Positions 9,012-16,820 of a DNA stretch of 64,000 bases are shown here, one piece after another. Origin of the DNA: Exiguobacterium sp. KRL4 (GTDB lineage: Bacteria; Bacillota; Bacilli; Exiguobacteriales; Exiguobacteriaceae); contig NZ_MOLV01000016.1 in NCBI RefSeq assembly GCF_001870785.1, positions 97,827-161,826 of the forward strand, written 5' to 3'. Below the pieces are notes generated by a model. That model searched no databases and was not told the DNA's origin. It saw only the letters and a program-made list of their open reading frames with translations. The position numbers and the translations under genes are program-made. Within the stretch, counting starts at the first letter, position 1. Each line of letters starts with the position of its first letter.

Positions 9012-9037
9012 TCCTAAGTAGGATTGGTCGGTTTTTT
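8999..9037. terminator. Bidirectional terminator between rnhC and the MurE-like gene
   Basis: ACCGACC (9001-9007) pairs with GGTCGGT (9026-9032), extended by partial inner pairing, with A and T runs on the two sides. The hairpin covers the rnhC stop, and the T run on the plus strand reaches the stop of the convergent gene. Confidence 0.9.
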
Positions 9038-10506
9038 CACATCGCTGACTCTTGTCCGGACAAACGCTTTAAAGCTTCGATTAAAATTTTCGTTTCATCA
9101 AACGGGACATCTTCCATTCCGATCCGTTCGAACCGTTCATGCCCTTTTCCGACGATGACAACCCGTTTTCCGGCCAAGGCGATTTTAGCTGCAATCTGCA
9201 ACGCTTCTTTCCGTGTTTCATGACACGTAATGATTTTTCGTGGTGGAATTTCTTTAATCAACTCTTTAATGATTTGTTGTGGTTCCTCTCGTCTCGTATC
9301 ATGGACTGTCACGATGATACCCTCGCAGTACTGACTCGCAATTCGTCCCATGATACTTCGTTTCGAACGATCCCGTTCTCCTGCTGCACTCAACACGACA
9401 TATAACGGTTCACCCGGAACAGACAAGGCCTTTAAGCATTTTTCAAGCCCATCCGGCGTATGGGCATAGTCGATATAAATTTCACACCCTTCGAACGGAA
9501 TCCGCTCGAGTCTTCCTTTAGGTAAACGAAGTTCCGGAATGTGTCGAATCAGTTGGTACATGTTGACCTCACCCGTCTTCATCAACCCAATCGCAGCTGC
9601 TAAATTCGCTGCATTAAAACTACCTAATAAGGAGATTGGTACCTCGGTAGTCGTTCCGTCAATCCGGACGTTAACGGTCTCTTCTTGCCATTCGATTACG
9701 ATCGATGCTTTCGAAGTGATGTCTGTCGAATACCAGACGATTGGTACATCCCCACCCGCTCGTTGCATGACGTGACTTGCCGGGTCCTCTTCATTCAGAA
9801 CAAGTCCTTTTCCAGCATCTGTCGCGACTTTCTGAAACAATAATGCTTTCGCTTCTGCATAGTCTGCCATTGATTCATGATAATCTAAATGATCGTGTGA
9901 AAGGTTCGTAAAGGCTGCGGCGTAAAACGATACGCCTTCGACTCGCCCTTCGACTAACGCATGGGAAGATACTTCTAGCATGCAATCTGTTACTCCTTGA
10001 TCGACCATCTCATAAAGTAATCGGTGTAAAATGACGGCTTCCGGTGTCGTATTCGGAGTCTCGATGCGCTGACCATCAATCAATGCACCAACCGTACTGA
10101 TCATTCCTGTTCGTCGTCCCGCAGCACGAAATAGGTCGTAGGCGAGTTGCGTTGTCGTCGTTTTTCCGTTCGTCCCCGTAATGCCATAGACGCGCATTTT
10201 CTGACTCGGATGATCGTAAAAGAAATCTGCTACTTTGCCGGCAGCTGTTTTCGTATCTTCTATCAAGATAACGGGGATAGTCAATCCGTCTAACGGCTCT
10301 TCCGCTAAGATAGCCGCGGCTCCCTTATCTTCTGCTTCCCTTGCATAGCGATGACCATCGACGGTATACCCTCGAACACAAATGAACAGACTACCTGACG
10401 TCACTTTCCGTGAGTCTGTTTCGATACTTGTAATTATTGGATTACTTTCCATCTGTAAGCTGAAAAGCGCTAGTAATGCTGATAGTGGTTTGTGATGACG
10501 ATTCAT
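9037..10506 (-). CDS. murE: MurE-like UDP-MurNAc-tripeptide ligase with a non-canonical selectivity motif
   Basis: Mur ligase that would add the third stem-peptide residue in the cytoplasm. 489 residues from ATG 10506, with GAAGGGAAG about ten bases upstream. Domain order is normal: N-terminal UDP-binding region (SRKVTSGSLFICVRG), ATPase P-loop GITGTNGKTTTT, EVSSHAL, the carbamylated-lysine region AEAKALLF, C-terminal RDRSKR and GKGHERFE. At the position of the DNPR (diaminopimelate) or DNPA (lysine) motif it reads HDTR, in TVHDTRREEP, so its amino acid cannot be predicted from the motif. It shares a 133-base divergent promoter region with the response regulator. It may be the housekeeping MurE or a specialised paralogue; the rest of the genome is needed to tell. 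Confidence 0.85.
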   Translation of the reverse strand: MNRHHKPLSALLALFSLQMESNPIITSIETDSRKVTSGSLFICVRGYTVDGHRYAREAEDKGAAAILAEEPLDGLTIPVILIEDTKTAAGKVADFFYDHPSQKMRVYGITGTNGKTTTTQLAYDLFRAAGRRTGMISTVGALIDGQRIETPNTTPEAVILHRLLYEMVDQGVTDCMLEVSSHALVEGRVEGVSFYAAAFTNLSHDHLDYHESMADYAEAKALLFQKVATDAGKGLVLNEEDPASHVMQRAGGDVPIVWYSTDITSKASIVIEWQEETVNVRIDGTTTEVPISLLGSFNAANLAAAIGLMKTGEVNMYQLIRHIPELRLPKGRLERIPFEGCEIYIDYAHTPDGLEKCLKALSVPGEPLYVVLSAAGERDRSKRSIMGRIASQYCEGIIVTVHDTRREEPQQIIKELIKEIPPRKIITCHETRKEALQIAAKIALAGKRVVIVGKGHERFERIGMEDVPFDETKILIEALKRLSGQESAM

Positions 10507-10587
10507 GATGTTCGCTTCCCTTCTATGTTTCAAGATTCGCTTAGCGTGTACCTCATACGATCATTGTCCGGATATTCTTTCATTCAT

Positions 10588-10620
10588 CTTCAGTTAAACT
10601 TCAGATAAGTGTGCTACAAC
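10588..10620 (+). promoter_or_regulatory. Promoter of the two-component operon with 11-bp direct repeats
   Basis: CTTCAG occurs at 10588-10593 and 10599-10604, exactly 11 bp apart, the helical spacing used by OmpR/PhoB-type dimers. Ten bases after the second repeat lies TACAAC (10615-10620), a possible -10. The same arrangement occurs ahead of the ABC exporter at 16690-16732. Confidence 0.5.
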
Positions 10621-10639
10621 TAAATGTGAGGTGAAATGC

Positions 10640-11302
10640 ATGACACATATATTAATCGCGGAAGATGAATTTGACATTCGCGAATTGTTAACGGAATTAC
10701 TAGAATCAAGTGGTTATCAAGTTTCGAGTGCGACGAATGGAATGGAAGCTTTACAATTGTACCGATCTGGTTCATTCGATTTAATCATTTTAGATATCAT
10801 GATGCCGTTCTTTGACGGGTTCGAAGTCGCGCGGAACATTCGAAAACAATCTCAAACACCAATCATTTTCTTGACTGCCTTGCAAGATGAGGAGAATCAA
10901 GTGAAAGGGTTTGACCTCGGAATCGACGATTATATCGCCAAACCGTTTTCGCTCCGGATATTACTAAGACGAATCGAAGCCATTATTCGACGGATACAAT
11001 CGAATGAAGAAGAGTACCTCTCTTTTCGAGAGATTACCCTTTTTCCTTCGAGCTATAACGTTTTAATTTCAGGAAATCCGATTATATTGACGCTTAAGGA
11101 ATTTCAAATCCTTCATTTATTGCTCGAACACCCGGGCCGTGTCCTCGAACGTGAACAATTGATTCAGCAACTTTGGGGATTCGATGCTTTAGGCGATACA
11201 CGTTTTTTGGATACCCATATCAAAAACTTACGTAAAAAAATCAATCTCCCTTACATTCAAACGGTGAAAGGAGTCGGCTACAAACTTGAAACGACTAGTT
11301 AA
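10640..11302 (+). CDS. OmpR-family response regulator
   Basis: DNA-binding half of a two-component system. 220 residues from ATG 10640 (MTHILIAEDEFD), six bases after GAGGTG. The receiver domain carries the acidic pair in AEDEFD, the phospho-acceptor Asp in LIILDIMMP, Thr in FLTA and Lys in IAKPF. The C-terminal winged helix (about residues 125-218) has LTLKEFQILHLLLEHPGRV and ends in TVKGVGYKLE, typical of the Trans_Reg_C domain. It overlaps the kinase frame by 17 bases. Direct repeats in its own promoter suggest autoregulation. Genes of this kind next to a MacB/Vex-like exporter often respond to envelope stress or antibiotics. Confidence 0.93.
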   Translation: MTHILIAEDEFDIRELLTELLESSGYQVSSATNGMEALQLYRSGSFDLIILDIMMPFFDGFEVARNIRKQSQTPIIFLTALQDEENQVKGFDLGIDDYIAKPFSLRILLRRIEAIIRRIQSNEEEYLSFREITLFPSSYNVLISGNPIILTLKEFQILHLLLEHPGRVLEREQLIQQLWGFDALGDTRFLDTHIKNLRKKINLPYIQTVKGVGYKLETTS

Positions 11303-12674
11303 GCGTCAAAGAATTACCGGAAAATTATTTTTTTTGACGATGAGCTTACTCATCGTCGCCGTCCTCTCGACGGTCGGTTTTCTATATGCGACGTTGCCAT
11401 CCTATTATCAAAGTTATCGGGAAGACCAATTTCATTCGACGATTGAGTCGATTGAGCAAGATAGCAAACAACTCTCGAGCGAGAATCTCCTCCCTCTGCT
11501 CGACCAGTTGACTGTCAAAGGCATTCGTTTTTCCTTATGGACAGAAGATGACCAACTATTATATGCACCAGGTTTTGGTCGCGGACCGGTTCGCAGGACG
11601 GTCAATAATTCACCTGAAGGTATGATTCAAGCGTCAATCCCGCTTCATTTAACGGATCAAACAGTTACGCTCGATGTCGACCAAATGATTCAACCGATTA
11701 ACGAGGTCAAAGCTGTCATCTTAAAGCTCGCCCCTTACATCGTCTTCCCCTTACTTTTGCTAGCAGGACTCGCAGCCTATCTCTATTCGCGGACCATCTC
11801 CCGTCCTCTGCTCTCCATCAATCAAGCGACGGAAGAACTAGCGAACTTAAACTTTTCAGTCCGGACATACCATACATCGACGGATGAGTTAGGTGATTTA
11901 TCCCGAAACATCAATCAACTTGCAACTAAACTCGAGGTGACGATGGATTCCTTACACGCTTCAAATGAGCAACTTCGTTTAGAAGCAGAAAAAGATCGGC
12001 AACGCGATACCGAACGGCGGCAGTTATTTCTCGCCATCTCGCACGAACTAAAAACACCTGTCACTATCGTCAAAGGTCAGATTGAAGGGATGCTCTTGAA
12101 CCTCGGCGTATATCGCGACCGCGATCACTATTTGGAGCGTGCCGGTCAGGTCATCGAAAACATGGAGCGGCTCATTGCTGAACTACTCGAAGTCGCGCGT
12201 GTTGAACAAATGGAATTACAACTTGAGGAAACAAATCTACTCACATTAATCAAACAGCAACTTCATCAATTCGATCAACTCATTCATGACAGTAACTTGC
12301 ACGTCACGCTCCCAGATGAAGAACGAACTGTCAAAACAGATCGCCACCTGTTAGAACGCGCCCTCCACAACCTGTTGATGAACGCGATTTCGTATACATC
12401 CCCTGGTGGCATGATTCAAATCGAAATAATGGATACACAGGATGACGTGACGTTAACGATTACGAATGCTCCAACCATCCACGATTCGAGTGATACTGCC
12501 GCCTGGTTCCATCCCCTTGCCCGTGCTGAACAATCACGAAACCGTATTCACGGTGGGAGTGGTCTTGGTCTCTACTTAGTGCATCAAATCACGGAACGGT
12601 TAGATCTCGATGCTATGCTAACAGGGAATGTCGATCAAGTTCAATTTACAGCACGATTTAAGTCACTTTCTTGA
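11286..12674 (+). CDS. Membrane sensor histidine kinase
   Basis: Partner of the response regulator. 462 residues from TTG 11286, overlapping the regulator by 17 bases; AAAGGAG lies about twelve bases upstream. Topology: membrane span about 14-34, an extracellular sensor of roughly 115 residues, a second span about 150-170, then a HAMP linker, a dimerisation domain with the phospho-acceptor His in AISHELKTPVT, and an ATPase domain with the N box LHNLLMNAISYTSPGG and the glycine box GGSGLGLYLV. The H box with VKGQIEGM resembles VanS/VncS-type kinases. The signal sensed is unknown. Confidence 0.92.
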   Translation: MKRLVKRQRITGKLFFLTMSLLIVAVLSTVGFLYATLPSYYQSYREDQFHSTIESIEQDSKQLSSENLLPLLDQLTVKGIRFSLWTEDDQLLYAPGFGRGPVRRTVNNSPEGMIQASIPLHLTDQTVTLDVDQMIQPINEVKAVILKLAPYIVFPLLLLAGLAAYLYSRTISRPLLSINQATEELANLNFSVRTYHTSTDELGDLSRNINQLATKLEVTMDSLHASNEQLRLEAEKDRQRDTERRQLFLAISHELKTPVTIVKGQIEGMLLNLGVYRDRDHYLERAGQVIENMERLIAELLEVARVEQMELQLEETNLLTLIKQQLHQFDQLIHDSNLHVTLPDEERTVKTDRHLLERALHNLLMNAISYTSPGGMIQIEIMDTQDDVTLTITNAPTIHDSSDTAAWFHPLARAEQSRNRIHGGSGLGLYLVHQITERLDLDAMLTGNVDQVQFTARFKSLS

Positions 12675-12683
12675 ATTTCCTGC

Positions 12684-12744
12684 TTGCCAGGCAACCTCTT
12701 TTTTCGCTATACTCCTTTAAGTTAACTAGTTAACTTAAAGGAGT
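12684..12744 (+). promoter_or_regulatory. MarR-gene promoter with a perfect 34-bp palindrome
   Basis: TTGCCA (12684-12689), an 18-base spacer and TATACT (12708-12713) form a good promoter. From 12711 to 12744 runs a perfect inverted repeat with two 17-base arms, centred on AACTAGTT, containing GTTAACTAGTTAAC and ending in AAAGGAGT, the ribosome site of the MarR gene. A T7 run follows. It can be both an autorepressor operator and a hairpin sequestering the ribosome site or terminating transcription. Confidence 0.75.
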
Positions 12745-12751
12745 TTTTTTG

Positions 12752-13189
12752 ATGTCATCCCAACAAGAAGATATACTTGGTCAACTTTCAAAAGTCGCTC
12801 GGCTCGTCAAACGGGACATCGACCTCACACTGTCTCAGCATTCTTTACACACCGGTCAATGGGCCTTGTTAAAAGCAGTATCTTTACTCGAGCCAGTTTC
12901 ACAAATCACGCTCTCGAAATACTTAGTCATCGAAAAACCAGCCGTCACGAAAACGGTCGCCCACTTAGAGGAGTTAGGCTTCGTCTCGCGGCAATCCGCC
13001 GGACGCCACCGCCTTGTTGAATTAACACCACAAGCACGCGATTCGTTCGATACAATTGACGGAGCGGTCCAGGAAGCTCATCAAACGTTTCTCGCCGAGC
13101 TATCAATCGAAGAACAATCGACTTTAGAAATCTTAATGACTCGTCTGCTCACAATCCATCGCCCCGTCGAACAGGAGGAGTTGTCTTGA
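12752..13189 (+). CDS. MarR-family transcriptional regulator
   Basis: 145 residues from ATG 12752, with the ribosome site AAAGGAG inside the palindrome just upstream. A helical dimerisation N-terminus is followed by a winged helix (about 45-110) with QITLSKYLVIEKPAVTKTV as recognition helix region and the wing SRQSAGRHRLVELT (canonical DxRxxxxxLT with a shifted acidic residue). The stop overlaps the MFS gene by 4 bases, so regulator and transporter form one operon. Known MarR/MFS pairs usually sense the compound that the pump exports; the ligand here is unknown. Confidence 0.92.
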   Translation: MSSQQEDILGQLSKVARLVKRDIDLTLSQHSLHTGQWALLKAVSLLEPVSQITLSKYLVIEKPAVTKTVAHLEELGFVSRQSAGRHRLVELTPQARDSFDTIDGAVQEAHQTFLAELSIEEQSTLEILMTRLLTIHRPVEQEELS

Positions 13190-14367
13190 ATCGCTTATTC
13201 CATCGTCACTACTTGACGACACTCCTCGTCAATCTACTATTGTTCATCACCTTTTATCTCCTGAATGCTTCCTTGCCCTTACTCGCCGCAAAACAATTCG
13301 ACGTCTCTCGAAGTTCGCTCGGTTGGGTCGTGACGGCATTCATCTTAGCGACGGTCTGTTCACGTCCATTAATCGGACATTGGCTCGATCGTTATGAACT
13401 TAAACGGATGTTACTACTATCTGCTAGCCTGTTTACATTTATCAGTTGTTTGTATCTCATCGTCTTACCATTTGAGTCATTCAGCCTGTTACTCATCATT
13501 CGTGTCTTACATGGTTTTAGTTTCGGAATGATTTCTTCTTCACTGAGCTTGAGTGTGACAACATTGATTCCAAAACCTCGCCAAGGTGAAGGGCTGGGTT
13601 ACTTTGTTCTTTCGATGAATCTCGCCTCCGTTCTCGGCCCTGTCATCGGATTGACGTTGATTGCACACGATGCACTCGTCTGGTATTTCGTCACGATTGC
13701 CTCACTTGCGATTTGTTCATTCCTCTTGATGATACGGTTACCCTTAACAAGCAATCACCTTACGACTTCTTCACCGTTTCGTTTACGACAATCGCTTTTC
13801 TTGGCAAGTCCTGTCTTGCTACTTGCCACTGTCCTTGCTGGAATCGCAATTTCAAGTACGTCCGCCTTCATTTCCCTTTATGCGGATACGATGCATCATG
13901 TCACCTATGCCTCTTACTTCTATGGTCTCGCCGCCCTCGGTATGGTTGCCATTCGACCTTTTGCTGGTAAACGGTTTGATCGAAAAGGACATGCCTCGGT
14001 GCTAGTTCCGTCTTACGGACTATACGCCACTGGATTTTTAGTACTTGGTCTCTTCCCGACCCTTCCTGGTTTATTGCTTGCTGCCCTCATCATCGGTGTC
14101 GGTTCTGCTTCGATCTTCCCGGGGCTACAAACCGTCATGTTGACGTATGCTGCACCCGAACAAAAAGGAAAAGCGATTTCAACATTTTTTCTCGCCTACG
14201 ATAGTGGCTTCGGAATCGGTGCCTTTCTATTGTCAGGCATTTCTGCAAAGGTAGGGTACTCAAATATGTTTTTGATGTGTAGCCTCGTTGTCGTGAGCAG
14301 TGGACTTTTATACGGCTATTTCCATCGTTCTTCGCCGATACCGACCGACCAAAGCATTGCGTCATAA
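13186..14367 (+). CDS. MFS efflux transporter
   Basis: 393-residue major facilitator with about twelve membrane segments. The start is TTG 13186, five bases after GGAGGAG and overlapping the marR stop. Between spans 2 and 3 lies RPLIGHWLDRYELKR, the DHA-type signature loop (variant of GxLaDrxGrr), and a second copy follows in the middle (RPFAGKRFDRKGH), typical of drug:H+ antiporters with duplicated halves. Cotranscription with a MarR regulator supports a role in export of a toxic or metabolic compound. Substrate cannot be told from sequence. Confidence 0.9.
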   Translation: MNRLFHRHYLTTLLVNLLLFITFYLLNASLPLLAAKQFDVSRSSLGWVVTAFILATVCSRPLIGHWLDRYELKRMLLLSASLFTFISCLYLIVLPFESFSLLLIIRVLHGFSFGMISSSLSLSVTTLIPKPRQGEGLGYFVLSMNLASVLGPVIGLTLIAHDALVWYFVTIASLAICSFLLMIRLPLTSNHLTTSSPFRLRQSLFLASPVLLLATVLAGIAISSTSAFISLYADTMHHVTYASYFYGLAALGMVAIRPFAGKRFDRKGHASVLVPSYGLYATGFLVLGLFPTLPGLLLAALIIGVGSASIFPGLQTVMLTYAAPEQKGKAISTFFLAYDSGFGIGAFLLSGISAKVGYSNMFLMCSLVVVSSGLLYGYFHRSSPIPTDQSIAS

Positions 14368-14388
14368 AGTCAAGCACAACAAGAAAAA

Positions 14389-14422
14389 AGGGGTTGCCAT
14401 CTCACATGATGTACAATCCCTT
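14389..14422 (+). terminator. Possible weak terminator after the MFS gene
   Basis: AAGGGGTTG (14389-14396 region) pairs with CAATCCCTT with one G-U pair and a 17-base loop; the following sequence is only moderately T-rich. A second hairpin at 14454-14483 (CACT, GACGC paired with GCGTC, AGTG) has no T run and no assigned role. The rest of 14368-14538 holds nothing I recognise. Confidence 0.4.
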
Positions 14423-14538
14423 CTTTGAGTTCTCGAAACGACGTCATGCGCTTCACTCGACGCCTAAAGGAAAAGCGTCAGTGTATGACAAACAAGATCT
14501 GTGGAAAACCAAGTTATATCTTAGCCCACTCGTTAGTC

Positions 14539-15243
14539 TCAACGAGCAGGAGTAGCTTGTCCTTCAACAATACGTTTTCTCTCAACAAAACGTTGTTTCT
14601 TTAATTCAATGATATGATCGGCAGCACGGGCGACTTCAGCTGAGTGCGTCACCGTAATGATGCATCGGTTGGCATCATGCGCAAGTTGTTGAAACAGACG
14701 AATGATATCCATCGCTGTTTTTTCATCAAGTGCCCCGGTCGGCTCGTCTGCGAGAATGATTGGTGCTTCCGTCGCAAGGGCTCGTGCGATTGCAACTCGT
14801 TGCTGTTGACCACCACTCAACTGTAAGACATTTTTCTTCGCATGGGCTTCATCGATTCCAACCTGTCCAAGTATTTCGATGGCTCGTTTCTTTTTCCCCT
14901 TTATACGTTGTCCGCTCAAGTCGAGCGCGACGATCACATTATCTAATGCATTCATATACGTCAATAAATTAAACGATTGAAAGACCGTCGCCGCATGGCG
15001 TGAACGATACGTTGTCAGTCCGATCTTACGGATGTCGCGCCCTTCATATTGAATTTGTCCTTCCGTTGGTGAGTCCAATCCACTCAACAAACTAAGTGCC
15101 GTCGTTTTTCCGGAACCTGATTCTCCGAGAATCGCATAAAACCGCCCTGCCTCGAATTGCATCGAAACCTCGTTCAAGATTCGTTGTTGTTTCCCAGCCG
15201 ATGTATAGGCATAAGAGACGTTCGTCATTTCTAAAGTCGTCAT
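14539..15243 (-). CDS. ABC transporter ATP-binding protein, MacB/LolD type
   Basis: 234 residues. Walker A is GESGSGKTT, the Q loop is in TVFQSFNLL, the signature is LSGGQQQRVAIARAL, Walker B is IILADEPTGALDEKT and the H-loop His is in VTHSAEVA; this is the MacB/LolD/FtsE-like subfamily that partners with FtsX-domain permeases. ATG 15243 lies four bases after the permease stop and follows GGGAGG. Together they make a two-gene exporter. Such exporters commonly export or remove peptides and antibiotics from the membrane; the substrate here is unknown. Confidence 0.94.
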   Translation of the reverse strand: MTTLEMTNVSYAYTSAGKQQRILNEVSMQFEAGRFYAILGESGSGKTTALSLLSGLDSPTEGQIQYEGRDIRKIGLTTYRSRHAATVFQSFNLLTYMNALDNVIVALDLSGQRIKGKKKRAIEILGQVGIDEAHAKKNVLQLSGGQQQRVAIARALATEAPIILADEPTGALDEKTAMDIIRLFQQLAHDANRCIITVTHSAEVARAADHIIELKKQRFVERKRIVEGQATPAR

Positions 15244-15247
15244 GCGT

Positions 15248-16657
15248 TTAATCCTCCCGTAATAGAATTTCTTTTGGATTCATTCGTAGTAAAGCAAGCG
15301 ATGGCAGTAAGACTGATAAAAAGACAATCAGACTGCCGATTTCGATGACTTGAATCAAGGTCGTCCAATCAATTTTCGTCGTCATCTCCGTAATTGGTGG
15401 AATGCTATCAAGCACTTGTTGTCCGCGCCCGCCTGAACCACCAAAACCAGTCTGCGTCGTAACAGAACTAGCGGCTTCCGTCACCTCACGGTTTAAGAGT
15501 TGATCCGTCATGAATTGTGAGGTCATCCCCCCTGTCGCATACGTGACGATGAAAGCAATCACCGCAATTGCAAACGTTTCAACTAATAATTGTCCCATCA
15601 GTTTCGAACGCTTTTCACCCATTGCAAGTAAGATTCCCATCTCTTTCCGACGTTCCCGAACAGATAATAAAATCAAGAGTGCTAGAATCAGACCTCCTGC
15701 GATACTGACGAGATAGACGACTGATTTCGAGAACGATGCAACTTGTTCGATCGGTCCGACCATTTTTTGATAGGCTGCATCATTCGCATCAAGTGTGAAT
15801 GTATCCCAGTCTAGTGATGAAACTGCCATTGCTTCTTTTTTGAATGCTCCGATTTCAGATGGATCCTTCAAAGAATAGACGACACTTGACACACTAACTG
15901 TTCCCTCTTCGGTCGAAAAGTTTGCGAGTGTATCGTTTGTAACGTACATTTGATTCATCGGGTCCAAGAATCCTGCCGCCCTGAAATTCGCATCAGAAGT
16001 CGCTTCCGTTGATGCGGATAGCCCGATGATCGTCAATATTTCTGACTTCTCGGTCGTGGTCGATGTCAGCTTAAACGTATCTCCAACTGCGAGGTCATTT
16101 TCTGTCGCTAGATTCTCGTCGATGACAACACTGTTGTTTTTAGCGTCAGCAGTCAATGCTTCTCCATCCACGATTTTTAATGTCCCGTTCGTATACGTAT
16201 TAAGTAATTCCATATTCGTCACACCATTTAATGAAAAGTCGGGTGTCGTCATTCCTTCCGGCATCTCACCACCTCGTCCACCACCCGAGTTTGCCGATTC
16301 GCTCTCGATCGGATCGATACCACTTGACGTCGCCGTCGCTTGTGATAGATAGTTGACGGATTTCACTTCGTCTAATTGTTCGATTGCTTCGACATCCGTC
16401 ATGTCGATTGCGACTTGTTCTGGTCTTCCACGCTCCCCAGATGCTTGTCGTTCTTGCATTTGTTTTTGACGGTCGACTTGAAGTGTTACGGTTGCTCCGA
16501 GTTCTTTCCTTGCCTCTTCCCCCGCCGATTTCGCAGCATTTTGAATCGCAAATCCCGATAGTACGAGTGATCCAATCACCGTCAGAATAATCAACATGAT
16601 CATCGTTTTACCCTTTCGCGCTACAATACTTTTCCCTGCCCGCTTCAAAAAATTCAT
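15248..16657 (-). CDS. ABC exporter permease with FtsX domain (MacB/Vex type)
   Basis: 469 residues. One N-terminal membrane segment (about 18-38, MIMLIILTVIGSLVLSGFAI) is followed by an extracellular region of some 260 residues and then three C-terminal segments near residues 312-333, 355-380 and 430-455, the classic MacB/FtsX topology. The extracellular domain has a glycine-rich insert (NSGGGRGGEMPEG) and a second one lies near residue 415. The last cytoplasmic residues LRMNPKEILLRED match the usual C-terminal end of this family. The promoter upstream carries three 11-bp-spaced repeats. The layout resembles Vex transporters next to VncRS-type two-component systems. Confidence 0.92.
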   Translation of the reverse strand: MNFLKRAGKSIVARKGKTMIMLIILTVIGSLVLSGFAIQNAAKSAGEEARKELGATVTLQVDRQKQMQERQASGERGRPEQVAIDMTDVEAIEQLDEVKSVNYLSQATATSSGIDPIESESANSGGGRGGEMPEGMTTPDFSLNGVTNMELLNTYTNGTLKIVDGEALTADAKNNSVVIDENLATENDLAVGDTFKLTSTTTEKSEILTIIGLSASTEATSDANFRAAGFLDPMNQMYVTNDTLANFSTEEGTVSVSSVVYSLKDPSEIGAFKKEAMAVSSLDWDTFTLDANDAAYQKMVGPIEQVASFSKSVVYLVSIAGGLILALLILLSVRERRKEMGILLAMGEKRSKLMGQLLVETFAIAVIAFIVTYATGGMTSQFMTDQLLNREVTEAASSVTTQTGFGGSGGRGQQVLDSIPPITEMTTKIDWTTLIQVIEIGSLIVFLSVLLPSLALLRMNPKEILLRED

Positions 16658-16689
16658 TTTCCGTGTTCCTCCTTTAACCTTCTAAATTC

Positions 16690-16732
16690 ATCTTATGAAA
16701 CGCACCTGTAGTCTAGCTGTAGTTCGACTGTA
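16690..16732 (-). promoter_or_regulatory. ABC exporter promoter with three 11-bp-spaced repeats
   Basis: On the minus strand TACAG occurs three times (plus 16706-16710, 16717-16721, 16728-16732), each exactly 11 bp apart. TAAGAT (16690-16695) follows the last repeat after 10 bases and can serve as -10. This mirrors the repeat and spacing pattern ahead of the two-component operon, pointing to the same OmpR-type regulator. Confidence 0.6.
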
Positions 16733-16759
16733 TCTTGAGCGAAGAAACTGTCTAAACAC

Positions 16760-16796
16760 AAAAAAACGAGAATGACAATGATGTCATCCTCGTTTT
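16760..16796 (-). terminator. Terminator after pheT
   Basis: AAAACGAG-ATGACA pairs with TGTCAT-CTCGTTTT (one mismatch pair) and is followed on the minus strand by a run of seven T; it separates pheST from the ABC exporter promoter. Confidence 0.9.
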
Positions 16797-16820
16797 AACT
16801 AATTTGATTCTATTTACCTG

